Shown in pieces: positions 23,272-31,317 of a stretch of 41,137 nt of DNA. The stretch covers positions 1-41,137 of the forward strand of contig JAISWO010000014.1 in NCBI GenBank assembly GCA_031271045.1, read 5' to 3'. This DNA is from Tannerellaceae bacterium. GTDB lineage: Bacteria; Bacteroidota; Bacteroidia; Bacteroidales; Tannerellaceae. Both the position numbers and the translations under genes were made by a program. A model generated the notes under the pieces. It was not told the origin of the DNA and did not search any database. It saw nothing but the letters and a program-made list of their open reading frames with translations. How positions within the stretch are numbered: position 1 is the first letter of the stretch; the number at the start of each line of letters is the position of its first letter.

Positions 23272-25851
23272 ATGAAACAATCGCCCAACAGACCCGGCAT
23301 CATCCAAAGGGGATGGATCTCTTTCCTTCTCACGTTCGTTTCCTGCGCCACCGCCTTTGCCCAGAACAACCTCCTGACCGGCACCCAGGACTGCGCCTCA
23401 ACGCGCCCCCCCTTCAGCTTCAGCATCGACACAGCATGGACTAAGCCGGGAGTGGCAAGCCCTGTTATGACGCCGCTTGTGGGCGACATCGACGGCGACG
23501 GCAAAACGGAAATACTGGTCATAAATCCCAATAAAAGAGGAATCAATGTATTGGACGGACCCACCGGAACGTTGAAAGGCGCAATCGATGTCGGCTCTAC
23601 GCTCGAAAGCGAATATCCTACCTGCTTCCTGATCGTAGATGGCGACAGCGATGGGAAGGCGGAAGTATTCATCGCCGGAACAACCACCCAAAAAGCCTAC
23701 CTCTACGAAGTGACCAGCGCTCCGGGAGCGGCCACGATTACCTTCGCCAATGTCTGGGAAAAAACCTTTAGCCAGACAGCCAACGGTGTGACACCCATTG
23801 TCGCCGACTTGGACGGAGACGGATCGGTTGAGTTCGTGGCAGGAAAGTATATCTACGATTATGCCGGCAATCTCAAAGCTACCCTCCCGTACAGCTCCCT
23901 GCTTAGCTGGACGATCTGCATTGCATACGCCGCCGATGTCGATGACGACGGACTGCCGGAAGTTATCAGCGGAAGCGACGTCTATAACTATAACAACGGA
24001 ACCCTCACCCTGTACGCCCGCTGCCCTTCGTTCACGAACGGAGCCGAAGGATGGAATATGTCGGGCGACATTAACATGGACGGGAAGATCGACCTTGTCT
24101 TTTGTTCCCCCAGAGGAACGTACACCATCTGGACGCCCAGTACCAGTACGGTGATGGGAACCATCTCGGTTCCGGCTGGCCAATCTTCTTACCCTTTCAT
24201 TGGCGATATAGACGGCACAGTCAATGCGGCCACAGGAAAAAAACATCCGGAAATCTGCTTTATTACCTCCAGCACCAACTACCTCCATGCCTATTCTTAT
24301 ACCGGCACAGGTATAGCAGCTACGAACTTCGAAGAGAAATGGAAAATGGGTCACTCTGACACCTCCGGAGCTACCGCCGTCACCCTCTTCGATTTCAATC
24401 TGGACGGCGTAGTCGAACTGATCTACCGCGACGAAACGCTCCTCCGCGTATTCAACGGCAGCGGGTCGGCGCCGGCCCTGCTCTATTCGCAATCCTGTAC
24501 TTCGGGAACAACGACCGAGACACCGGTCGTAGCCGACGTCACAGGCGACGGTAGCGCCGATATCATCGTCACAGGAAATGGTTCGAATGGAAACAGCGCT
24601 GTGTTCGTCTTCGAAGGCGACGCCTCCAAATGGGCCTCGGCCCCCAGCGTATGGAACCAGCAGATGTATAGCCCCCTGTTCGTCAACCTCGACCTGACCA
24701 TCCCCACGCAGATCGAATCGCAAACCCTGGCCTTCACCCAAACCTGCGGCACCCCGGAAACCGTCTATTTCTACAACGGAGGCCCCATGCAGGCGCCCTA
24801 CATCAGCGACGCCACATACTGCCCGATCGACGTCTCGCCCGACGTCTACGTAGTCAGCGGAACAATCACCTACAATTCGCCAACGTCCATCACCCTCAAC
24901 GTCACCTTCGGGAATACCGGACTCGCCGTAGCGCCCTCCACTACACCCATCCGCTACTACCGCAATGCAATCGCCGCCGGCAACATCCTCGGAAACGAAA
25001 CCCTGGGTGTCGACCTGGCGCCGGGACAAACTCACGTCGTCAGCAAAACCCTGACCGGACTTTCGCCCATGCCGACGCAGTTCTACGTGCGTATACTCGA
25101 CGACGGAACCAACTTCCCCGCCAGCGGATCTTACAGCGACTGTAACCTGACCAACAACACCAAGTCCTTCGGCACCATGGAACTGCATAAAACCGTCAAC
25201 GCCACCCAGTCCTGCATCGACGGAACGAGCATCTTCACCGTCGAACTGATTAACAACAGCGACCAGACCACCAGCCCACAAACCTTCAACAACATTGTCC
25301 TGACCGACAGCCTCGGCTCAGGCTGGGAGTACATCTCCTCCAACGCCCTCCAGGGAAGCCTCGGACTCTACGACCCTGCTACGAGCAAACTCTCCTGGAC
25401 TTTGCCTTCGCTGGCGCCCGGCGATGTAGCGCAGATGATCATCGTCGCCAAATCCATCTCAGCCGGAGCCATCCGCAACTACGTCTGGATCGAAGCCGTC
25501 GACGGAGCAACTCTGGGGCGCGAGGTGATCGAAGCTTACGTTAGCGTAAATGCCACCCAGGCGCCCACTGCCCCTGCAATCACGCCGGCCAACCCCTTAA
25601 TATGCGAAAGCGTAGGTAGCGTCACCTTGTCGGGCGAAACCCCAGGCGCCGTCTCGTATCAATGGTACCGCAACAATGTGGAAATAACCGGCGCCACGCA
25701 AAGCTCCTACAATGCAACCTCATCGGGCGCCTACACCGTCAGCTATTACAACGGAACCTGCGTTTCGCTGATGAGCCTACCCGCCACCGTAACGGTCAGC
25801 CCCTGCGTCATCCCCGTCAATCCCCACCTGCGCAGCCCAGTCGGCAACTAA
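23272..25851 (+). CDS. Large secreted/surface protein with FG-GAP (VCBS) repeats, DUF11-like and Ig-like domains
   Basis: The protein has 859 residues. A signal peptide (FVSCATAFAQ) ends near residue 31. About 50-460 carries seven or eight FG-GAP/VCBS blades with Asp-rich calcium loops: DIDGDGKTE, DGDSDGKAE, DLDGDGSVE, DVDDDGLPE, DINMDGKID, DFNLDGVVE and DVTGDGSAD. These fold as an integrin-alpha-like propeller. About 500-620 is a CARDB-like beta domain, and 630-745 a DUF11-like domain (NIVLTDSLGSGWEYISS). An Ig-like domain (YQWYRNNVEITGATQSSY) is last, followed by the tail SPCVIPVNPHLRS shared with the protein at the window start. It is probably an adhesin or structural surface protein. Confidence 0.85.
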   Translation: MKQSPNRPGIIQRGWISFLLTFVSCATAFAQNNLLTGTQDCASTRPPFSFSIDTAWTKPGVASPVMTPLVGDIDGDGKTEILVINPNKRGINVLDGPTGTLKGAIDVGSTLESEYPTCFLIVDGDSDGKAEVFIAGTTTQKAYLYEVTSAPGAATITFANVWEKTFSQTANGVTPIVADLDGDGSVEFVAGKYIYDYAGNLKATLPYSSLLSWTICIAYAADVDDDGLPEVISGSDVYNYNNGTLTLYARCPSFTNGAEGWNMSGDINMDGKIDLVFCSPRGTYTIWTPSTSTVMGTISVPAGQSSYPFIGDIDGTVNAATGKKHPEICFITSSTNYLHAYSYTGTGIAATNFEEKWKMGHSDTSGATAVTLFDFNLDGVVELIYRDETLLRVFNGSGSAPALLYSQSCTSGTTTETPVVADVTGDGSADIIVTGNGSNGNSAVFVFEGDASKWASAPSVWNQQMYSPLFVNLDLTIPTQIESQTLAFTQTCGTPETVYFYNGGPMQAPYISDATYCPIDVSPDVYVVSGTITYNSPTSITLNVTFGNTGLAVAPSTTPIRYYRNAIAAGNILGNETLGVDLAPGQTHVVSKTLTGLSPMPTQFYVRILDDGTNFPASGSYSDCNLTNNTKSFGTMELHKTVNATQSCIDGTSIFTVELINNSDQTTSPQTFNNIVLTDSLGSGWEYISSNALQGSLGLYDPATSKLSWTLPSLAPGDVAQMIIVAKSISAGAIRNYVWIEAVDGATLGREVIEAYVSVNATQAPTAPAITPANPLICESVGSVTLSGETPGAVSYQWYRNNVEITGATQSSYNATSSGAYTVSYYNGTCVSLMSLPATVTVSPCVIPVNPHLRSPVGN

Positions 25852-25873
25852 AACGACCTAACATATAATTATT

Positions 25874-28180
25874 ATGAAACACCTCATCCTTTTACTCGCC
25901 TGTGTATATGCGCTACCCTCTTGCAGTGACAAGAGCCACACGGAGACGGGGCTTTCCTATACGCTTAATTCTTTCTCCGCACCCCTGACAAGTCTCGGCC
26001 TGACGGAGCTCAACGATAGTTTGCTGCTAATTGGAACCGAACACGGCAATGTCCTCTTCCGGAACATTTACACCGACCGCCAGGAGGTCATAGATGCCGG
26101 CCATAACCGCGTCTACGACATAAAAGAATACAGCGCCTCCGCCTCCGGCAAGACCCTCCTGGCAAGCGTCCGCGACGAAGGATTAAAGGCCATCTACCTC
26201 ACCCCGGGCGACGAAAAGATAGCCTCCCAATCGTACACCATCTCCGGCAAAGGCACGAACTACGGCGTCTACACCATCCACCGCGAGGACGACGGGAAAA
26301 GCTTCGCATTGGAAACGTCTAACGGCGACTTCACCTTGCAGAACCTCGGCGACACCCTCCGCCGGCGTGATTCGCTCGACCTTCCTCTCCTCCCGCACCG
26401 CCCTTCCCTTCCCGCCGGAGCCGTCGAACAAGTCGAAGATTCGATCGGAGGAACGTGGACCATCTATCGCGACCGGGTTGCCTACCTCCCCGCCGAAGGC
26501 GACAAGCCGGTTGTGCAGCAGATACCCGAAGGCGTAAGCCTGTTGGGCAGACATATCACCTGTGCCTCGAAGGACTTTGTCTACTTAGCCGCCGGCGACC
26601 ACCTCTACACCTTCCCGGTGCATCAGAACCTGGAAGGCGTGCGCGGCAGCGTGATTGCCCTGGGTCGCGACACCGGCAGCGTCTACCTCCTGAGCGGCGA
26701 TTATACGTTGTACGAATACAACGGCCAATCGCCCGCCAAACAGATAGGGAAGGTCCATGACCTGGAGATACGCGACAACATCGTCCGGAGCGAAGTCCGC
26801 GGCACACGCTTCTATATCGCCACCGACAAGATGCTGTACAAGATTCATATCCCCGGGCACACGCTCTTGGGCTCAACACCCGTCAACCGCCCCGGCGAGT
26901 CGCGCGACGACATTCGCAGCCTCTTCTACGACAATGATACGACCCTCTACGTCGGCACCCGCTTCAACCTCTACGTAACGAATCCCTCGATCCGCGACAG
27001 TCTTCGCTACGACAGCCGCCTGCGCGATCCGGAAAACGACCTCTACGTGACCGCTTTCTGCCGCATCGCCGACACCCTTTATGTCGGCACACTCAACAAA
27101 GGCGTCTTCGCTATCGTCCCGGACGGACGGATCGACACTCTGATCGACGGCAACCCCTATGGCAACATCCGCAGCCTGCCCGTCGAAGAGGGCCGCCTCC
27201 ATGTCTATACCTCGCACGGCATCTACCGCTATGCCGGCCGGAACCGGATGGAGCCTCTCGCCCATATCCTCCCCGGCGGAGCGAAATACATCCGCTCGGT
27301 CGTCGCCGACGCCCCTTCGTCGACGGTTGCCATCGCCGGTAACCACGGCTTCGCACACTTGCAATCGTTCTCCGGCGACACCTGTCGCGCGCTCTCCTAC
27401 CACGACATCACCTTCAGCAACGCCACCCTGGCCTTCGCCGGCGACTCATCCCTGATCATCGGCAACCCCACCGGCCTCTATCAATATAAGAACGGCCGCC
27501 TCTCGGCCATCCCCTTAGCGTCCAAACGCCCGATATCCTGGGCTGAGATAGCCGCCTGCCTTTTCTTCGTTGCCTTTATCATAGGATGCTACTTCTTTAT
27601 CATCAAATATCCACAGGAGAGACTCCGCGAACGCCTGAACGACTTCCTCCATCTCATAGAGAATCTCAAGACGTTGCTCGACAGCCGTGTCATCGTCCCC
27701 ACAGAAAAAGAGGAGCTACTGAACCGTCTCCTGAACCTGCGCCAGGATATCGAGCAGAAACAGAAACGGGAAGACCGCTACATCTCCCTCCGTGCGACCA
27801 ACGCCTTCTCCGACACCCTGAAACAATGGGAAGAAGATCTCGGAAAGGCAACCATCTCACACAACGACCCCGTCGAAGATCTCCGCCTGAAAGTCGCCAA
27901 GAAAATCGGCTTAAATGAATGTGACCTGGAATACCTCGAATTCCTCTCCGACCCGAATTACAATGGCATCTACAAAGACGAGTTTCTCTCGAAAAGGCAG
28001 GATAACAGGCAGAAAAAAATAGCCATCGCCTTTGGCCTTCGTGAGCGCGGCAGGAAGAGAGGCCGTAGCGACAATAAGAACACTTTTATCGTAGACGCAG
28101 CCTATAAGCAGGGGCTGCTGATCATTCCTCCAAACACAGAAAAGTCGGAGCCGACCCCTCCAAACGCAGCAGTTAAATAA
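25874..28180 (+). CDS. Envelope-spanning sensor-like protein: periplasmic propeller, one TM helix, cytoplasmic coiled coil
   Basis: The protein has 768 residues. A signal sequence ends in LPSC, a possible lipobox. Residues about 25-550 are repeated beta-strands in WD/two-component-propeller style (LLLIGTEHGNVLFRNIY, TLYVGTRFNLYVTN, TLYVGTLNKGVFAIVPDGRI, SLIIGNPTGLYQYKNG). One strong TM helix follows (AEIAACLFFVAFIIGCYFF, about 557-577). The cytoplasmic 190 residues start with a charged coiled coil (about 583-650) and end in a basic RERGRKRGRS segment. There is no histidine-kinase, DNA-binding or response-regulator motif I can recognise, unlike hybrid two-component or SusR-type regulators of the same N-terminal design. 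It follows the FG-GAP gene by 22 bases. Confidence 0.75.
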   Translation: MKHLILLLACVYALPSCSDKSHTETGLSYTLNSFSAPLTSLGLTELNDSLLLIGTEHGNVLFRNIYTDRQEVIDAGHNRVYDIKEYSASASGKTLLASVRDEGLKAIYLTPGDEKIASQSYTISGKGTNYGVYTIHREDDGKSFALETSNGDFTLQNLGDTLRRRDSLDLPLLPHRPSLPAGAVEQVEDSIGGTWTIYRDRVAYLPAEGDKPVVQQIPEGVSLLGRHITCASKDFVYLAAGDHLYTFPVHQNLEGVRGSVIALGRDTGSVYLLSGDYTLYEYNGQSPAKQIGKVHDLEIRDNIVRSEVRGTRFYIATDKMLYKIHIPGHTLLGSTPVNRPGESRDDIRSLFYDNDTTLYVGTRFNLYVTNPSIRDSLRYDSRLRDPENDLYVTAFCRIADTLYVGTLNKGVFAIVPDGRIDTLIDGNPYGNIRSLPVEEGRLHVYTSHGIYRYAGRNRMEPLAHILPGGAKYIRSVVADAPSSTVAIAGNHGFAHLQSFSGDTCRALSYHDITFSNATLAFAGDSSLIIGNPTGLYQYKNGRLSAIPLASKRPISWAEIAACLFFVAFIIGCYFFIIKYPQERLRERLNDFLHLIENLKTLLDSRVIVPTEKEELLNRLLNLRQDIEQKQKREDRYISLRATNAFSDTLKQWEEDLGKATISHNDPVEDLRLKVAKKIGLNECDLEYLEFLSDPNYNGIYKDEFLSKRQDNRQKKIAIAFGLRERGRKRGRSDNKNTFIVDAAYKQGLLIIPPNTEKSEPTPPNAAVK

Positions 28181-28187
28181 CAAAAGT

Positions 28188-28229
28188 ACCCGGCATCTTT
28201 CAGTATTCTGACTGCAAGGGATGCCGGGT
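28188..28229 (+). terminator. Stem-loop after the propeller-protein gene
   Basis: ACCCGGCATC at 28188-28197 pairs with GATGCCGGGT at 28220-28229. The loop is large (22 bases) and no T-run follows. It could be a weak terminator or an mRNA-end hairpin, located eight bases after the stop codon. Confidence 0.4.
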
Positions 28230-28230
28230 G

Positions 28231-28274
28231 GCCCTTTCTCCCGTCCTCACCTGCCCTTTCTCCCGTCCTCACCT
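28231..28274. repeat. 22-bp perfect tandem duplication
   Basis: The 22 bases at 28231-28252 (starting GCCCTTTCTCCCGTCC) are repeated directly at 28253-28274. Non-coding. The first of three separate duplications in this spacer. Confidence 0.9.
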
Positions 28275-28332
28275 GTCGAAACACACAGGCAAATCCCTAT
28301 CATCGCTTCTATATACCGCACAGCATCTTTTC

Positions 28333-28400
28333 TGTGCAGTGATTTTCCTCTTCGGATGCCATCGAATGTGCAGTGATTTTCCTCTTCGGATGCCGCCGAA
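28333..28400. repeat. 34-bp tandem duplication
   Basis: 28333-28366 and 28367-28400 are adjacent copies (starting TGTGCAGTGATTTTCC) that differ only at two or three positions near the end. Confidence 0.9.
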
Positions 28401-28460
28401 AGGGAATTCAGACGCTATTTTTCTCTGTATCAGTAGTGGAAAAACCCTGATAAACAACTC

Positions 28461-28554
28461 CGAACGTCGGCCGTCTAATAGTATAGTAGGCGTGCGATTG
28501 GTGTTCCTTGACGATGTTGCGGTGACGAACGTCGGCCGTCTAATAGTATAGTAG
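28461..28554. repeat. 29-bp repeat, two copies 65 bp apart
   Basis: 28461-28489 and 28526-28554 are identical (starting CGAACGTCGGCCGTCTAA, ending TATAGTAG). The second copy ends 30 bases before the start codon at 28585. It may be an operator or part of the promoter for the six-gene cluster. No TAnnTTTG box is present in the spacer. Confidence 0.9.
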
Positions 28555-28584
28555 TGTATCAAACATATAAAAAACAATTTAGTT

Positions 28585-28926
28585 ATGAACAAAAAACAAT
28601 TTATCCCCCTCCCTGATTTTCTACAAGAGAACCCGGACCTTGGCTTAGCTGCCTTGATACTTCTATCAGCTTTTTTCGCTATCGTTTTCTGGCGGCCGAT
28701 CGCCAAAGTGTTATACACACTGTTTGTTCTATTCGTTCCGATGATTCTATTGTTTGTCGTGACACTTCCATCAAGCCTCGGCATCTGGAGTCTGGTCTCA
28801 GGAGAGTGGGCATTGTATATCACTATCCCCCTGGTCATCGCTGGGGGTATAATCTCCTGCCTGCTTGGTCGTGTGCTTTTTCAGTGGTGGTTCGACTTCG
28901 TGGATCAGGACGAGGACCCGTATTAA
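28585..28926 (+). CDS. Small inner-membrane protein with three TM helices
   Basis: The protein has 113 residues. Hydrophobic segments lie at about 20-35 (LAALILLSAFFAIVFW), 43-60 (LYTLFVLFVPMILLFVV) and 75-98 (ALYITIPLVIAGGIISCLLG). A short polar N-terminus (NKKQFIPLPDFLQENP) and an acidic C-terminus (DFVDQDEDPY) flank them. No family recognised. It is the first gene of a tight run of six plus-strand genes ending at 33567. All the others look periplasmic or outer-membrane, so it may be the inner-membrane part of the same assembly. Confidence 0.75.
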   Translation: MNKKQFIPLPDFLQENPDLGLAALILLSAFFAIVFWRPIAKVLYTLFVLFVPMILLFVVTLPSSLGIWSLVSGEWALYITIPLVIAGGIISCLLGRVLFQWWFDFVDQDEDPY

Positions 28927-28937
28927 AAACAACGTAT

Positions 28938-29489
28938 ATGAAAGTAATGATTCTCATCACAACCCTGTTTGTCGCGATAGCGATAAACAGCGCGGTGCAA
29001 AACGGCTGCCGTCCACAAGAAGCATATGTGTTTCTACGGCAAAGCGCCGACGAACCGGAGGATATGTTCTACTTCCGTAAAGCCGGGGATACAGATATCT
29101 GCTACTATCTCTGGTATCAAGACAGGCAGGTAGGGCCATTCGACGACATTCGCTTCGCTTCCTGTTACCCAGACAACCAATGCGATTATCTCTTCAAGAG
29201 AGAAGGCCGCTGGTACGCACACCTCAAGACAGGAGGCTCCATAACCGCTCCCCTGGCGGACGGAGACGGCAGCGATCCCTCTTCTTTCTGCATCACCGAA
29301 AGCGGGAATTACGCCTATCGCCTGCGCCGAGGGGGCAAATCCTATATTAACCTCAACGGAGAGCTGATAGATTATGGAGCCGACAGTTTCATCCATTCTT
29401 TGGCGCTGACTGACGATAGTCGCTTCAGCTTCTTGCTCTACGATCCCGGCAAAAGGAAAACATATCAGATTGTTAATTCACTCAAGTAA
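28938..29489 (+). CDS. Secreted protein with WG-like beta repeats (paralogue of the next gene)
   Basis: The protein has 183 residues from the ATG at 28938; an in-frame ATG at 28806 lies inside the preceding gene and would hide the signal peptide (KVMILITTLFVAIAINSAV). The rest repeats short beta motifs: MFYFRKAGDTDICYYLWYQD, VGPFDDIRFAS, FCITESGNYAYRLR and KSYINLNGELIDYG. The same motifs, in the same order, occur in the downstream protein (FYYRKAGSQDLFV, EGPYDEVYF, FLLTESGKYMYRY, KVYINVDGVRLGNG). Function unknown. The pattern recalls WG-repeat and propeller-like proteins. It has no lipobox, so it should be free in the periplasm or secreted. Confidence 0.78.
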   Translation: MKVMILITTLFVAIAINSAVQNGCRPQEAYVFLRQSADEPEDMFYFRKAGDTDICYYLWYQDRQVGPFDDIRFASCYPDNQCDYLFKREGRWYAHLKTGGSITAPLADGDGSDPSSFCITESGNYAYRLRRGGKSYINLNGELIDYGADSFIHSLALTDDSRFSFLLYDPGKRKTYQIVNSLK

Positions 29490-29502
29490 ATAAAACATCA
29501 CC

Positions 29503-30597
29503 ATGAAACAGCTTCTAATATCAATCACGCTGTTTGTCGCTATCGCGGCAAACACCGCAGGCGTCCAGGGCGACGGCCTCAAACGCAACGTCGTCTTCAC
29601 CTTTGGAGAGAACGAGTTCATACTTTACAACGAGTTCGTACTTTGCAATGAACATCTCGTACTGCAAGAAGGCAACGGCTACCGGTTTGCTTGCATCCTT
29701 CAGGATACGCTCAAAAAGACGAATGTCTTTGTCTTCAACGGCAAACGGATCGCCGAAGCCGACGAAGACAATCTCTTTGTTTACGATCTGGATATGACCC
29801 AGAAGAGCGGTTATGTCGTCCTATACAGATTCTGGGGGCAGGAGCAGGAGTATATCAACATAAGGGGACGCCTCCACGGACCGTTTGCTGATGTATATCC
29901 GGACTACACGTCGTACGACTTGTTTTATTATCGCAAGGCCGGTAGTCAGGACTTGTTCGTCCGGAACAGAGGAGAGGATGAAGGACCCTATGATGAGGTG
30001 TACTTCCCGGAATATGATTCGAACTGCGCCTACCTCTACCAACTCGCCGGCAAGTGGTTTGCCCGTACGAAGGACGGTAAGAACAAACTCACACCTTTAA
30101 CGGGCGATGAGTATCTGACGACTTTCCTCCTTACGGAGAGTGGAAAGTATATGTATCGTTATCAGGACAGGGAAGATGGCAAAGTCTACATCAACGTCGA
30201 CGGCGTCAGGCTCGGCAATGGATACGACAGATACTATGACTTCTTCCATTTCCAGTTAGAAAATGACGGCCGCTACATTTACTACTACGGCGATCCTTAC
30301 GAAGGGAAGATACACAAGGTTGATAACGGCATAGAATCAGAGTCGGACAAATACCTTCAGGTTCCCGATTCATTCGGCGATCCATTCGGCGGAAGCAGCA
30401 TTCAGGCAGAACTATACTCTCCCGACAAGGAACATGCTCTTTTCTCTTCCTATAGATACGAATACGTCGTCATCGACGGCCAACGCTATGGCAGCGCTCC
30501 AGCGTTGGCAGCCTGGTATGACGAGGGCAAAAACGCCTTCGGATGGAGCGTCGTCGAGGGAAGGGAATGGGTAGTTTACGAATTGGATTTGCAATAA
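29503..30597 (+). CDS. Secreted protein with WG-like beta repeats, long paralogue
   Basis: The protein has 364 residues with a signal peptide (KQLLISITLFVAIAANTAG). It has the same repeats as the 183-residue neighbour plus extra ones before and after (LQDTLKKTNVFVFNGKRIAE, YEYVVIDGQRYGSAPALA). About six blades can be counted, so a beta-propeller is likely. It is rich in Tyr, Asp and Gly and is acidic. The gene lies 13 bases after its paralogue, so a local duplication followed by trimming or growth is likely. No catalytic residues are recognisable. It probably acts as a binding or scaffold protein in the envelope. Confidence 0.78.
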   Translation: MKQLLISITLFVAIAANTAGVQGDGLKRNVVFTFGENEFILYNEFVLCNEHLVLQEGNGYRFACILQDTLKKTNVFVFNGKRIAEADEDNLFVYDLDMTQKSGYVVLYRFWGQEQEYINIRGRLHGPFADVYPDYTSYDLFYYRKAGSQDLFVRNRGEDEGPYDEVYFPEYDSNCAYLYQLAGKWFARTKDGKNKLTPLTGDEYLTTFLLTESGKYMYRYQDREDGKVYINVDGVRLGNGYDRYYDFFHFQLENDGRYIYYYGDPYEGKIHKVDNGIESESDKYLQVPDSFGDPFGGSSIQAELYSPDKEHALFSSYRYEYVVIDGQRYGSAPALAAWYDEGKNAFGWSVVEGREWVVYELDLQ

Positions 30598-30607
30598 AGT
30601 CTTCACC

Positions 30608-31312
30608 ATGAAAAAGAACTTATCTATATGGTTGTTTGCCGCGGTAATCATCTCAGGCAACGTGTGTTACGGGCAGGGTAACGCTTACGCGGCCTTGTAC
30701 GCGCAAGAGTGTATCGAGGCCGAGGCTTTCTATACGGAGCACCGGGGATTGTTCGAAGCGGCGGCCTGGCAGACAGGTTGTACGCCTCGCTTCCTGTTTG
30801 CTATCGTAGCGCCCGAACTTACGCAGTTCCATCACCTGCACAACCGGCTGGAGACATATATGTTGAAAGTCTTGTATGTACAGAACGGCGCTTCGTATGC
30901 CGACTTCTCGATCGGGTATTTCCAGATCAAACCTTCGTTTGTCGAACAACTGGAGGCTTACGCTTCGGCCGATACGTTCCTGAAGGCCCGGTACGCTTCC
31001 TGCCTCTTTGCCCGTCCCCAAGAGAGAGCCTCGCGCGTGGAGCGCATCGACAGGCTCTGTTCGGTGGAATGGCAGGTAACATACCTGGCTCTTTTCTGCG
31101 AAGTCGTAGGCAGGAAGTTCGCTATCGCCTTTCCGACTGATGAAGAAAAGATACGCTTTTATGCTTCCGCCTTCAATGTCGGCTTCCGGAAGCCGGCACA
31201 TCAGATTAAGGCGGTGCATAAGGCTTCTTTCCCTCATTTCTCGACACTGAAATTCAACTATGCGGATATTAGCGTTTGGTTCTATAATAACCCTCAAATC
31301 AAATTAAATTAA
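30608..31312 (+). CDS. Periplasmic lytic-transglycosylase-like protein (divergent lysozyme fold)
   Basis: The protein has 234 residues with a Sec signal peptide (about 1-22, ending CYGQ). Three motifs in order recall SLT lytic transglycosylases. The first is a catalytic-type glutamate, Glu70, in FLFAIVAPELTQF (the family usually has Glu-Ser, here Glu-Leu). The second is SIGYFQIKPSF at about 101-111 (G-x-x-Q-I). The third is YASAFNVGF at about 190 (usual A-Y-N-x-G). It may cut or bind peptidoglycan to let an envelope-spanning complex assemble. The call rests on motif order only, and the protein may be inactive. It lies between the propeller-like pair and two outer-membrane-type genes. Confidence 0.6.
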   Translation: MKKNLSIWLFAAVIISGNVCYGQGNAYAALYAQECIEAEAFYTEHRGLFEAAAWQTGCTPRFLFAIVAPELTQFHHLHNRLETYMLKVLYVQNGASYADFSIGYFQIKPSFVEQLEAYASADTFLKARYASCLFARPQERASRVERIDRLCSVEWQVTYLALFCEVVGRKFAIAFPTDEEKIRFYASAFNVGFRKPAHQIKAVHKASFPHFSTLKFNYADISVWFYNNPQIKLN

Positions 31313-31317
31313 ATTGT

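Noticed and set aside
23398..25281. 627-residue minus-strand ORF opposite the FG-GAP gene
   Set aside because: Antisense shadow; the Asp-rich calcium loops on the plus strand are clearly the real coding sequence.
28269..28838. 189-residue minus-strand ORF before and over the three-TM protein
   Set aside because: It overlaps a convincing membrane-protein gene and tandem DNA duplications; the translation shows no domain or signal peptide.
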